Notes: generated by a model not told the origin, from the letters alone. A stretch of DNA of 64,000 bases from VRUE01 sp033856275 (GCA_033856275.1 JAWVFJ010000013.1:1-64000), one strand, 5' to 3'; numbered from the stretch's first letter, positions 16,145-24,807 are shown. Program-made: numbers and translations.

Positions 16145-16377
16145 TGCATCTGAGGATACCGCGGCAGTGCCCCCGACCTACCCGCCAAACCCAGCGCCGA
16201 GCCTCGCACGGGCGGCGGTTGATGGGTTTGACCTCCGCTAGCGGTGCGCTCTAGGCAGCTTGCGGCGGGCGCGAATCAGCATTTGGCTCTACAACGCTGA
16301 AGCGGCTGCGAGGCGGATCGTTTGCCATGCAGAAGGTCTCCGGATCGATGTTCGGTTGTCTTGGTAGCGTGGGGTAA
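16145..16377. other. Non-coding gap containing inverted repeat copy 2
   Basis: No gene was seen. The sequence at 16170-16198 is an inverted copy of the IS-flanking repeat at 9443-9470: CCCCCGACCTACCCGCC is identical over 17 bases, with CAGCGCC beyond a small indel. A CCGCTAGCGG palindrome lies near 16236. Confidence 0.5.
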
Positions 16378-18588
16378 ATGCAGGATTTTGAAGTACTCTA
16401 TAAGTTTCCTAAACGAGATATGGTCAAAATTTCGAGAATCTACGTAGGGTTCTTGTTGCTCGCACTATTCGTGCTGGCCCATTCGCCGACGCGTTCCCTG
16501 GCTTCCCCGACCTGGCTTCCCCCGTTTGCGGTTTCGGGTGCAAGTCAGAAAGCCGATGGACCGAAAATCGCCACGGACGGTGAACTCAATACAACCGCGC
16601 TCTGGCGTGAATTCGACGGCGCGAACTGGATGATCAGAGAGTCAGTCCGGCCACCAGGTGGCAGTTTCATCGAACCTATAACTCTGTCGAGTGTTGGCGA
16701 GGACGCGAGCGAACCTGAGCTTGCAACGATGCCGTTTGGAGGGCGTGTGGGAGCAGTGTGGGTTGACTCTGACGGTAGCAACCAAATTATTCAAGCCTCG
16801 ATTGGGGAAACTACTCAAGTTTCGATTGGGAAAACCATAGAGAGCTTCGGCGACCCTGTCGATCTTTCGGAAGGTGGCGAGGATGCTGCAGAACCACAGA
16901 TAGCGCTTGTTCCGTCAGGTGAAGCAGTGGCAGTATGGAGGCGCTCGGATGGAAGCCACGAGATCATTCAGGCAGCAACGCGGAACCCGTTTGGTGGATG
17001 GTCGAATCCGGTTGATTTGTCGGGTGCAGGAGAGAATGCGTCAGAACCGGATGTTGCGCTGTCGTTCCACGGAGAAGCAACCGTCGTCTGGAAGCGCTTC
17101 AATGGTTCAAATACGGTCATCGAAGCGTCTAGGCAGCCAGAACACGGCAGCTTTTCTTCGGCGGAAGTGATCTCGGAACTCGGCCGAGACGCAGCAGAAC
17201 CTCAAGTGGAAGCCAATTTGGGTGAAGCAACCGCCGTTTGGACACGTTCCAATGGCACAAACGACATCGTTCAAGAATCAAAATGGGTTGCGGAAAAAGG
17301 CGAAGGCTTTAGCGAGCCAAATGATCTTTCCGAACCGGGGGGAAGCGCGAAGGGTCTTCAGCTCGAAACGAATTACAGTGGAAGGTTCACCACTGCGATT
17401 TGGCTACGTGACGAAGGTGGACACGAGGTTGTCCAAGCTGCGACCAAGGAAAACTCAATCTTCCTCAAGCCGTTCTCTCCAGCGGTGGATATTTCCGATC
17501 CAGGCAAGGACGCCGAAGAACCGGCACTCTCCGTTGAGGGAGGTGGGTTTCCGATAGCGGTCGTGTGGCGCTCCTACGACGGAAGCAAATACTCAATCGA
17601 AGCCTCGATCGAGACGTCAGACGAAAAATATTCACCCCCCGTCGAAATATCGAAAGCCGGACCGGCGTCTGCAATGCCAGCAGTTTCGGTCTACTCTTCA
17701 ACTGATGTCATTGCCGCTTGGGTGAGTCCCGAAGCCGCAGGGACGGCTATCAAGGCGGCGGGCTTTGATAGGACCGGGCCTGTTTGGGGGGGTTTTTATA
17801 AAACTTTCCTCACGGTCGGGGAAGTAGATGCCTTTTCCATACGGGGACTTGTGGACCTTTGGTCGGGAATCGCCTCTAACGAAATGGACTTCGGAGATGG
17901 TAGCTCGACTAGCGCGATGTCCGACCGCCATTTCTACTGTGCCGGGAAATATACATTTTCCTTCTCAACCACGGATGGAGTTGGAAACTCAAATAGTGAA
18001 TCGGTGCCAATTCAGGTAGTAGGCTCAAACGCTCCGGAAATCCAGAAGTTGCAGACGGACCCAAGTGCCGGCACAGCAATGCTTCGAGTGAAAGTGCCAT
18101 GTCCTGGCACTTTGAGCCTTCATGGCAGCGAACTACAGCCGCGCACGGTCATAGTGAATGAACCCAACAACTTGGAATTGCCCATAGTTGCGACAGGCTT
18201 GCTCAAAAGTGAATTGCGCGAAAAAGGAAGCGCTACATTCGTAGCTGAACTCGACTTCGCACCTCGGGCCGCTACGTCTATCGCTCAGTCGTTTACCGGA
18301 ACTCTAGCTCAGCAGCTTCCTGCGATCTCTCAGAATCTTCCAAAAACCCGCATCTACTATTGGCGGCATTGCATTCCAGGCGACTCATTCAAAGTGAATG
18401 CACTGCTTGCCCACGGGGTGGCTTGTGGTACGGCACGCGAAGTTCTAGGCGGCATGCTGAAAAGAAAGGTGGTAGCGCGCACAGCGCGAGTGCAGGGCTT
18501 CCGCTGCCGCTTTCGCTCGCCGAAAAGCTTTGCCTGTCAGCGTGGCGCCCGGCGAATCCGAGCGCGTCTTGAATTTCCTGCGTATTGA
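16378..18588 (+). CDS. Secreted propeller-like repeat protein with PKD-like domain
   Basis: 736 residues. ATG 16378 or ATG 16420; the latter gives MVKISRIYVGFLLLALFVLA, a clean signal peptide. About seven repeats of 50-55 residues follow, each built like AVWRRSDGSHEIIQAATR then a Pro/Ser loop and VDLSGAGENASEPDVAL. This blade pattern suggests a beta-propeller. After it comes a PKD-like module (MDFGDGSSTSA, then KYTFSFSTTDGVGNSN). The C-terminus has a basic, Cys-bearing tail (GFRCRFRSPKSFACQRGARR) that could attach to the cell surface. It is A/T-richer than the chromosome and is the last gene of the island. Role unknown; surface binding is plausible. Confidence 0.65.
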   Translation: MQDFEVLYKFPKRDMVKISRIYVGFLLLALFVLAHSPTRSLASPTWLPPFAVSGASQKADGPKIATDGELNTTALWREFDGANWMIRESVRPPGGSFIEPITLSSVGEDASEPELATMPFGGRVGAVWVDSDGSNQIIQASIGETTQVSIGKTIESFGDPVDLSEGGEDAAEPQIALVPSGEAVAVWRRSDGSHEIIQAATRNPFGGWSNPVDLSGAGENASEPDVALSFHGEATVVWKRFNGSNTVIEASRQPEHGSFSSAEVISELGRDAAEPQVEANLGEATAVWTRSNGTNDIVQESKWVAEKGEGFSEPNDLSEPGGSAKGLQLETNYSGRFTTAIWLRDEGGHEVVQAATKENSIFLKPFSPAVDISDPGKDAEEPALSVEGGGFPIAVVWRSYDGSKYSIEASIETSDEKYSPPVEISKAGPASAMPAVSVYSSTDVIAAWVSPEAAGTAIKAAGFDRTGPVWGGFYKTFLTVGEVDAFSIRGLVDLWSGIASNEMDFGDGSSTSAMSDRHFYCAGKYTFSFSTTDGVGNSNSESVPIQVVGSNAPEIQKLQTDPSAGTAMLRVKVPCPGTLSLHGSELQPRTVIVNEPNNLELPIVATGLLKSELREKGSATFVAELDFAPRAATSIAQSFTGTLAQQLPAISQNLPKTRIYYWRHCIPGDSFKVNALLAHGVACGTAREVLGGMLKRKVVARTARVQGFRCRFRSPKSFACQRGARRIRARLEFPAY

Positions 18589-18681
18589 TCGATCCAAGGG
18601 CTGCTTCGTGATGCGCGCCGTCGAGTTTCTGGCATGCCAGGACCGCTGGAAGCTTGATTCAGCGTTATAGCGCCGGCGTAA

Positions 18682-18705
18682 TGTCCCCATGCTCGTCCCC
18701 ACGGC
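18682..18705 (+). repeat. Right imperfect direct repeat bounding the accessory island
   Basis: TGTCCCCATGCTCGTCCCC followed by ACGGC, the partner of 7648-7670 (one extra T, one substitution). It lies 19 bases beyond the fxsA stop, so the island ends here without disturbing fxsA. Sequence from 18589 to 18681 shows no gene. Confidence 0.55.
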
Positions 18706-18724
18706 CAAAAACTGGGCTTCTATC

Positions 18725-19192
18725 TCAGCCCGGCAACCGCGGGTCTTCGGCATCGACCTCTTCGGCGGTCGCGTCATAGTCGTAGTGACGGTTTGAGGCG
18801 GTTGGTCCTGTGGTCCCTGGAGCGCCAACGATCAAGAAACGGCGGGTGACGTAACCGCGCATAAGCCGCCTGACGATCGCGCGGGTGGGTGGAATGAGGA
18901 GGATCAGGCCGACTATGTCGGTGACGAAGCCTGGGGTAAGCAGGAGGGTGCCGCCGATTGCGATCAACAGGCCGTCGGCGACCTCGCGGCCGGGGAAGCG
19001 GTGCTCCGCCAGGGCGGCGTTGAAGCGGCGCCAGGCGCCGCGGCCCTGATGGCGGAGCAGCAATGAGCCGAGCAGGGCGTCGGCGAGGAGTAGGGCGATC
19101 GTGGGGAGGACCCCAATCAGCGAGCCGATCTGGATGATCACGTAGAGCTCGACGATCGGCACGACGATGAAGAGGGCGACGATTATGGCCAT
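18725..19192 (-). CDS. fxsA: FxsA family membrane protein
   Basis: 155 residues with the FxsA layout: hydrophobic segment IIVALFIVVPIVELYVII, then IGSLIGVLPTIALLLADALL, a basic loop (LLRHQGRGAWRRF), and LLIAIGGTLLLTPGFVTDIVG with the family's conserved TPGFxTD. In E. coli FxsA sequesters the T7 exclusion protein; the function in actinobacteria is unknown. The hydrophilic tail ends EEVDAEDPRLPG. Confidence 0.9.
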   Translation of the reverse strand: MAIIVALFIVVPIVELYVIIQIGSLIGVLPTIALLLADALLGSLLLRHQGRGAWRRFNAALAEHRFPGREVADGLLIAIGGTLLLTPGFVTDIVGLILLIPPTRAIVRRLMRGYVTRRFLIVGAPGTTGPTASNRHYDYDATAEEVDAEDPRLPG

Positions 19193-19223
19193 GGACCAAG
19201 CCTAATCGGGCGCGTTGCCCGGC

Positions 19224-20636
19224 TTAGGCGGGAGCCGCCGCTGCCGCGGCTTCCTCGAGCTCTGCGAGCGACCGGTTGAGGCCGTCGGCGATCGCTTCGA
19301 CGTCCTCCATCGCGTCGTAATCGGCGAGCAGGCCGAAGCCGACCCGGCCGTTGTAGCTCATGATCGCCACCGCCATCGCGTGGTTCTGCGGCAGGAAGGC
19401 GACCGGGAAGACCTCCTCCAGTTCGCGGCCGAGTACGTAGAGGGGGATCTGCGGCCCCGGAACGTTGGTGACGATCAGGTTGAAGAGCCGGGTGGAGAAG
19501 TTGATCCGCGACGCCTGCGCGAGCAGCGTCGGCGGAGCGAAGTCGTTGAAGCGGGAGATCACTTCGGCGCCGAGCGCCTGCTTGGAGCGCTTCAGTCCCT
19601 CCATTTGCTCGCTCACCACCCGCAGCCTCCGCACCGGGTCCTCGACATAGACCGGCAGCGGGCCGCGCATCGCCGCGATGCGGTTCCCGAGGTCGCCGCG
19701 CTCGTCCTGGGTTCGGATCGAGACCGGCACCAGCGCCCGCAGCTCCAGACCCTCGGTCCGCACGCCGCGGCTGTGCAGCCACTCGCGTACCGCCCCGGTC
19801 ACCACCGCGAGCACGACGTCGTTGACGGTGCCACCGAGCGCGTCCTTGATCCGCTTGAAGGTCGCCAGCTCGGAGCGCGCCCAGGTGAAGCGACGATGTG
19901 GCCCGATCGGCTGGTTCAAGGGCACGTCTGGAGCGGGGTCGGCAAAGGCGCCGACGACCTCGCCCACGCCCTCAAGCGCCTCGCCAATCCGCCGCGCCGC
20001 CGACTCGGGATGGCGCACCGCCTCGACGGCGCGCTCGACCAGCTTGACCGGCGCTCCCGCCGCCTCGACGGCCCCACGTCGCACCAGATCGATCGTGCTC
20101 GGCTCAGGCTCGGGCACCCAGCCGTCGTCGCTGGAAGCGGGCTCCGGCACGGGCTCGAGGTCGAAGAGGACGGTGCCGATGTCGACACCGGAGATCCCGT
20201 CGACCATCGCGTGGTGGGTCTTGGTCAGCAGCGCGAAGCGGTCCCGCTCGAGGTTCTGCACGAGCCAGAGCTCCCAGAGTGGCTTGGAGCGATCGAGCTG
20301 CTGCGAGAAGACGCGGGCGGCCAGGCGCTTCAGCTGCTGCTCCCCGCCCGGATCCGGCAGCGCGGTGTGGCGGATGTGGTAGGTCAGGTTGAAGTTGACG
20401 TCGTCGGCCCAGAGCGGCCGACCCGCCTCCAGGGGCGGGACGACGAGCCGTTGACGAAAGCGCGGCACCTGGCTCAACCGGCCGCGCACGTGCTCGACCA
20501 GGTCGACGTATTTGGGCGGCGGGCCCTCGAATATGAGGATCGCGCCGACGTGCATGTGGCTCGCAGAGGTCTCGTTGGTGAGGAACGAGGCATCGACTGC
20601 GGTAAGCCGGTCGAGATGGCGGCCTTGGGTTGCCAT
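19224..20636 (-). CDS. WS/DGAT wax ester synthase/acyl-CoA:DAG acyltransferase
   Basis: 470 residues, the usual length. The active-site motif HHAMVDGISG (HHxxxDG) is intact near residue 137. Other family marks are LDRLTAVDASFLTNE at the start, PLWELWLVQNL before the active site, and LFNLIVTNVPGPQIPLYVLG (the NVPGP block) near the C-terminus. It joins fatty acyl-CoA to a fatty alcohol or diacylglycerol for storage lipid. It stands alone, divergent from ispH. Confidence 0.92.
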   Translation of the reverse strand: MATQGRHLDRLTAVDASFLTNETSASHMHVGAILIFEGPPPKYVDLVEHVRGRLSQVPRFRQRLVVPPLEAGRPLWADDVNFNLTYHIRHTALPDPGGEQQLKRLAARVFSQQLDRSKPLWELWLVQNLERDRFALLTKTHHAMVDGISGVDIGTVLFDLEPVPEPASSDDGWVPEPEPSTIDLVRRGAVEAAGAPVKLVERAVEAVRHPESAARRIGEALEGVGEVVGAFADPAPDVPLNQPIGPHRRFTWARSELATFKRIKDALGGTVNDVVLAVVTGAVREWLHSRGVRTEGLELRALVPVSIRTQDERGDLGNRIAAMRGPLPVYVEDPVRRLRVVSEQMEGLKRSKQALGAEVISRFNDFAPPTLLAQASRINFSTRLFNLIVTNVPGPQIPLYVLGRELEEVFPVAFLPQNHAMAVAIMSYNGRVGFGLLADYDAMEDVEAIADGLNRSLAELEEAAAAAAPA

Positions 20637-20745
20637 CCTGCAAGGCTAGCCGTCCCCGGACGCGGGAGCGGGGACGCGAGATCGCCGGTGGTTGCAACGC
20701 GTCCCCGCGGGAGCGGAGGAGACGGCGCCCGGCTACTCTGCGGTT

Positions 20746-21723
20746 ATGCCTTCCCTCGCCACGGAGGCCCCGAAGCGGGTCTTGCTTGCCGCGCCACGCG
20801 GCTACTGCGCTGGCGTCGATCGTGCCGTGCAGACGGTCGAGCGCGCGCTCGAGCTCTACGGAGCGCCGGTTTACGTGCGCAAGGAGATCGTCCACAACAA
20901 GCACGTCGTGGAGGAATTGGCGAAGCGAGGAGCGATCTTCGTCGAGGAGGAGACGGAAGTGCCCGAGGGCGAGATGGTCGTCTTCTCGGCCCACGGCGTC
21001 GCCCCCGCCGTTCACGACAATGCCGCCGCTCGCAGCCTGCGCACTATCGACGCCACTTGTCCCTTGGTCACCAAGGTCCACGTCGAGGCGCGCCGCTTTG
21101 CCGCCGACGGCTACACGATCGTGATGATCGGCCATGAGGGCCACGAGGAGGTCGAAGGCACCACCGGAGAGGCGCCCGACTCGATCGTGCTCGTGCAGAC
21201 GGCGGCGGAGGTGGAGACGCTCGAGGTGTCGGACCCCGAGCGCGTCGCCTTCATCACCCAGACGACGCTTTCGGTCGACGAGACGGCGGGGATCATCGCC
21301 GCCCTGCGGGCCAAGTTCCCCTCGATCGTCAGCTCCAAGTCAGACGACATCTGTTACGCGACGACCAACCGGCAGATTGCGGTCAAGCAGCTAGCCCGCG
21401 AGTGCGAGCTCGTCCTCGTGATCGGCTCGACCAACTCTTCAAACTCAAACCGGCTGGTCGAGGTGGCGCGCGAACACGGCGCCGACTCCTACTTGATCGA
21501 CAATCACAGCCAGGTAGAGGAACAGTGGCTGGAGGGAGTCGAGACCGTCGGTATCACCTCCGGCGCAAGCGCCCCCGAGGAGTTGGTCGAGCGGCTCGTC
21601 GAGCTATTCCGCGAGCGCGGTGCTGAGGAGGTCTCTGAGCTGCGCACGGTTCACGAGGATGTGCGCTTCATGCTCCCCAAAGAGATCCGCGAGGCGCTCA
21701 AGGCAGCGCCGCGGCAAAGCTGA
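20746..21723 (+). CDS. ispH: 4-hydroxy-3-methylbut-2-enyl diphosphate reductase
   Basis: 325 residues from ATG 20746. IspH performs the last step of the MEP isoprenoid pathway, reducing HMBPP to IPP/DMAPP with a 4Fe-4S cluster. The three cluster cysteines are in PRGYCAGVDRA, DATCPLVTKVH and DDICYATTNRQ. Conserved EIVHNKHVV, SAHGVAP, GHEGHEE and SSNSNRLVE are present. The 3' end overlaps the convergent thioredoxin-like gene by 26 bases. Confidence 0.97.
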   Translation: MPSLATEAPKRVLLAAPRGYCAGVDRAVQTVERALELYGAPVYVRKEIVHNKHVVEELAKRGAIFVEEETEVPEGEMVVFSAHGVAPAVHDNAAARSLRTIDATCPLVTKVHVEARRFAADGYTIVMIGHEGHEEVEGTTGEAPDSIVLVQTAAEVETLEVSDPERVAFITQTTLSVDETAGIIAALRAKFPSIVSSKSDDICYATTNRQIAVKQLARECELVLVIGSTNSSNSNRLVEVAREHGADSYLIDNHSQVEEQWLEGVETVGITSGASAPEELVERLVELFRERGAEEVSELRTVHEDVRFMLPKEIREALKAAPRQS

Positions 21724-22519
21724 CCGACCAAATTCGCAACTCGCCGTCTGTCTTGATCGTAAGCCCATGGGTCTCATGCCGCTCGTGCTCGGCGATTGCG
21801 TAAAGACGCGGCCCGTCGATCGAAACCGATTTTCGCTCGGCACCGTCGATTTCCACTAGAAGCTCGCCCGCGCCCTCGACGGTTGCGTAGGCGCCACCGG
21901 CGGCGTACTCGACGGTCAGCGCGGAACTCTCTCCTGAGCTGACCCATGGCTGCTCCCACGAGCCGCCGGGGAAGAGCTCCGGCGATGGGGGCATCACCTT
22001 GGCGCCGGGCGCGTCGCTCGCGCGCAATGGCTGCATCGGCTCGGGCAGGGAACGAAGCGCGTCGAGTTCGCGCAGCTCTCCCTGGATTGCTTCCTCGGTG
22101 GCGAGGTATTCGCCCTCGCCGAAGTGAAACCAGCTCAGGGCCCCGCCCGTCGTCCAGAGAAAAAGGCTCGGCCAGCCCTCACAGCCGTAGGCCTGCCAGA
22201 GCTGGTGTTCCGCATCGACCGCGACTGGGAACTTGACGCCGAGTTCGCGCAGCGTGGCCGACACCTCAGTTGGGTCCGAGCCGAACGGGAAGCGCGGCGC
22301 CTGGACGCCGATCGTTGTCAAGCCGTTCTCGCGGTAGCGCCGGTCCCACTCGCTGAGGTAGGGCAGGGTGCGAACGCTGTTGAGCTGGGCGGCGTCGAAG
22401 AAGTGGACCAAGACCGGTCCCACTGCCGTGATCGCCGGCATCGACTGTGGCGTCTCCCCAATCCAGGCGATCTCGCCAGGCAGGTTGGGGGCGGCGATGT
22501 TATCTCGCTCTGGGCGCAT
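21698..22519 (-). CDS. Thioredoxin-fold protein without CxxC
   Basis: 273 residues. The N-terminal 150 follow a TlpA/redoxin pattern: LPGEIAWIGETPQS, GPVLVHFFDAAQLNSVRTLP, TIGVQAPRFPFGS, and AYGCEGWPSLFLWTTGG. Where thiol oxidoreductases have WCxxC, this one has AAQLNSVR, so it cannot do disulfide exchange there. The C-terminal part (SSALTVEYAAGGAYATVEG onward) resembles the lectin-like extension found in some NHL/redoxin proteins. No signal peptide. The 3' end overlaps ispH on the other strand. Confidence 0.75.
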   Translation of the reverse strand: MRPERDNIAAPNLPGEIAWIGETPQSMPAITAVGPVLVHFFDAAQLNSVRTLPYLSEWDRRYRENGLTTIGVQAPRFPFGSDPTEVSATLRELGVKFPVAVDAEHQLWQAYGCEGWPSLFLWTTGGALSWFHFGEGEYLATEEAIQGELRELDALRSLPEPMQPLRASDAPGAKVMPPSPELFPGGSWEQPWVSSGESSALTVEYAAGGAYATVEGAGELLVEIDGAERKSVSIDGPRLYAIAEHERHETHGLTIKTDGELRIWSVSFAAALP

Positions 22520-22575
22520 CGGGCGCGAACGTTATTTGCTGGCGAGCTGCAGCACTCCGCTAGATTCTTGGAGCA

Positions 22576-22812
22576 ATGCTCGAGATCGCGCTGGCGCTGA
22601 TCCCGCTCTTCCTGCTGGTCGGATCGCTGCTGTTCGGCCTCTATCCGGGTCTCGGCACGATCGTCAGAATCTCGGAGCGGATCTTTTCCAAGCCTTGTTC
22701 GCGGGCCACGAAGAACCAGCGGCGCCCGCGCGCTCCGCGCTCTCGTACGGTCAGCGGCGGGCTCCTGATCGCCTTCGGGTTCGCCCAGCGACCGCCCCCG
22801 CTCGCTCCTTAG
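22576..22812 (+). CDS. Small membrane protein, 78 aa
   Basis: MLEIALALIPLFLLVGSLLF is a single N-terminal membrane segment, followed by GLYPGLGTIVRISERIF and a long basic tail rich in Arg/Pro (NQRRPRAPRSR). No family was recognised. It sits 37 bases before the cupredoxin gene on the same strand and may be cotranscribed with it. Confidence 0.55.
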   Translation: MLEIALALIPLFLLVGSLLFGLYPGLGTIVRISERIFSKPCSRATKNQRRPRAPRSRTVSGGLLIAFGFAQRPPPLAP

Positions 22813-22849
22813 TCACCGGTTCTTTGCGCCTCGAATAAAGGAGTGAGTC

Positions 22850-23227
22850 ATGAACTCGAACACTACGCGTGTCCTCGTCGGCATTGCGCTCGTCGTCGTA
22901 GCGGTTGTGCTTCTCATCGTGCTGAAGAGCGACAACAGCGACAAGACGACATCCAACGCCAGCGGCAAGGTCACCACGATCGTGATCAAGCACGGCAAAC
23001 CTGTCGGCGGGATCGTGGACCTGACCTACAACAAGGGCGAACGGGTGCGCTTCAAGGTGAACTCGGACGTCAGCGACGAGGTCCACATGCATGGCTACGA
23101 CATCATGAAGGAGGTCAAGGTCGGTGGTTCGGTCAGCTTCAACTTCCCAGCCACGATCGAAGGAGTTTTCGAGGCTGAGCTCGAGGGCCGAAAGGAACAG
23201 ATCCTCGAACTGACCGTCAACCCATGA
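22850..23227 (+). CDS. Membrane-anchored cupredoxin-like protein
   Basis: 125 residues. An uncleaved-looking N-terminal anchor (VLVGIALVVVAVVLLIVL) leads to a cupredoxin-like fold: KVTTIVIKHGKPVGG, KGERVRFKVNSDVSDEVHMH, GGSVSFNFPATIEGVF, and a terminal QILELTVNP strand. HMHGYD could supply copper ligands, but no Cys/Met ligand loop is obvious, so metal binding is uncertain. The stop overlaps the start of the next membrane protein (ATGA), indicating a shared function outside the membrane. Confidence 0.75.
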   Translation: MNSNTTRVLVGIALVVVAVVLLIVLKSDNSDKTTSNASGKVTTIVIKHGKPVGGIVDLTYNKGERVRFKVNSDVSDEVHMHGYDIMKEVKVGGSVSFNFPATIEGVFEAELEGRKEQILELTVNP

Positions 23228-24621
23228 GCTTTTTTCTGCCGGTCGCGCACGCGCTGGTGGCGCGCAAGGACCTGCCGGTACCTGCCTGGCTCTTCGCCTG
23301 GGGGGCGTCGATAGTCCTGATCGTCTCCTTCTTCGCCTTCTCGGCGGCGTGGCGTAAGCCGCGCTTCGAGGAGGAACGCTGGCGGCCGCTTTCGGCGGCG
23401 TTCTCGCGTGTCCTGCTCGGTATCCCCGTGCAGGTCCTTTGCGGTGCGATCGGAGTGTTCCTGCTCGGCCTCTCAATCTATGCGGGCCTGCAGGGCACCG
23501 AAGCCCCCGATCGCAATTTCGCGCTGACCTTTCTCTTTGTCACCGCGTGGCTGGGTTTTCCGGTGTTCAGCGTGTTCTTCGGAGACGTCTTCCGTCCCTT
23601 CAATCCCTGGCGCGCCGTCGGTCGACTGATTGGCGGTGCCTTCACGCTGGTTGCGGGACAACGCCCAGCTCACATGAGATATCCCGAGCTATTGGGCCGC
23701 TGGCCAGCCGCGATCGGCCTGCTTGCGGTCGTATGGCTGGAGGTCGTCTATGGCGCCAGTGGTGGCGTGGCAGTGGGGCTTTCGCCCCACGCCGCCGCTG
23801 TCGCCGCGCTCCTGTACAGCTTCTACACACTGGCAATGATGGCCGTCTTCGGGGTCGAGAAGTGGTGTGAGAGGGGGGAGATCTTCGCTGTCTACTTCGG
23901 CATGTTCTCCCAACTCGGCGTCTTCGGACTGAAGGACGGCCGGCTTGGCCGGCGGCTGCCATTGGCAGCTTCCACACACTGGGCGACCGCGCCTGGCTCG
24001 GCCGCTGTGGTGATCGCTTCGATCGCAAGCACCAGCTTCGACGGTGCCCAGGAGGGCGCTCTCAAGGGTGCGATCGTGCAGACCTTCGAATGGCTCTCGG
24101 AAACCGGCTTGAGCCTGACCACCTCGCTGCGATTGGCGGACACGATCTTCATGGCGATCTGCTTCGCTGGCGTCGGCCTCGTCTACATGATCGGGGTGCG
24201 GGGCATGGCCACCGTGCGCGGCGCCCCGCCATTGAGCAAGCTGCGCGCGGGTTTCGCCCACACCCTGATCCCCATTGCGTTCGCCTACCTGGTGGCGCAT
24301 TACTTCAGCCTCGTTGTCTTTCAGGAGCAAGCTCAGTTCACGTACTTGCTTTCTGACCCACTCGGTACCGCCACAACGGACCTCTTCGGCACAGCCTCCG
24401 GGGGCATCGATTTCAAGCTGCTCAGCGCCAACGCGATCTGGTACGTGCAGGTCGGGGCACTGGTCATTGGTCACGTGGTGGGCCTCGCCCTCGCACACGA
24501 CAGGGCCATCGCGTCGTGGGGCGACTACCGACAGGCCGCCCGCTCGCAGTACTGGATGCTGGCGGTGATGGTGGCCTTCACCTGCTTCGGCCTCTATCTG
24601 CTGTCGGTCGCCAACGCATGA
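23224..24621 (+). CDS. Polytopic membrane protein paired with cupredoxin
   Basis: 465 residues with roughly ten membrane helices, such as WLFAWGASIVLIVSFFAFSA, FALTFLFVTAWLGFPVFSVF, IFMAICFAGVGLVYMIGV and LAVMVAFTCFGLYLLSV. Conserved-looking polar loops include FFGDVFRPFNPWRAVG and AHYFSLVVFQEQAQF. I recall related actinobacterial proteins being labelled fenitrothion hydrolase after the membrane enzyme FedA, but no catalytic motif supports that here and the label is not adopted. Coupling to the cupredoxin-like gene suggests metal or redox work at the membrane. Confidence 0.7.
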   Translation: MSFFLPVAHALVARKDLPVPAWLFAWGASIVLIVSFFAFSAAWRKPRFEEERWRPLSAAFSRVLLGIPVQVLCGAIGVFLLGLSIYAGLQGTEAPDRNFALTFLFVTAWLGFPVFSVFFGDVFRPFNPWRAVGRLIGGAFTLVAGQRPAHMRYPELLGRWPAAIGLLAVVWLEVVYGASGGVAVGLSPHAAAVAALLYSFYTLAMMAVFGVEKWCERGEIFAVYFGMFSQLGVFGLKDGRLGRRLPLAASTHWATAPGSAAVVIASIASTSFDGAQEGALKGAIVQTFEWLSETGLSLTTSLRLADTIFMAICFAGVGLVYMIGVRGMATVRGAPPLSKLRAGFAHTLIPIAFAYLVAHYFSLVVFQEQAQFTYLLSDPLGTATTDLFGTASGGIDFKLLSANAIWYVQVGALVIGHVVGLALAHDRAIASWGDYRQAARSQYWMLAVMVAFTCFGLYLLSVANA

Positions 24622-24635
24622 CGTTTCCGCTTTTT

Positions 24636-24720
24636 GCGAAAAGTCCGGATGAATCCGAAGTTAAGCAACGGTTTTTTACTGATGTAAACGCTTTGCGAAA
24701 TGGTTTACTACGGATGAGTC
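24636..24720 (+). other. A/T-rich spacer with internal direct repeat
   Basis: An unusually A/T-rich gap between two membrane-protein genes. Two related units occur: TTTGCGAAAAG followed by CGGATGAATCC (24634-24661), and TTTGCGAAATG followed by CGGATGAGTCC (24692-24721). They may be regulator-binding sites for the 43-residue frame downstream, or relics. Confidence 0.4.
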
Positions 24721-24750
24721 CAATTACTTGACTCTCCCTCTCCCTTGGTG

Positions 24751-24787
24751 CACCGGGACCGCCGGCACAAGGCCGGCGGTCCCGGTG
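24751..24787 (+). terminator. Perfect 16-bp hairpin
   Basis: CACCGGGACCGCCGGC (24751-24766) pairs perfectly with 24772-24787 around the loop ACAAG. It lies 130 bases beyond the membrane-protein stop and 21 bases before the 43-residue frame. A T-run is lacking, so it may be a Rho-assisted terminator or an RNA stabiliser. Confidence 0.6.
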
Positions 24788-24807
24788 TGGCCAGGTCATA
24801 CTGAGAC

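Noticed and set aside
7648..18705. Island as a prophage or conjugative element
   Set aside because: No phage structural, lysis, integrase, relaxase or secretion genes were found between the repeats.
23224..24621. Firm annotation as fenitrothion hydrolase
   Set aside because: Only a recalled label for similar membrane proteins; no catalytic motif or substrate evidence in the sequence.
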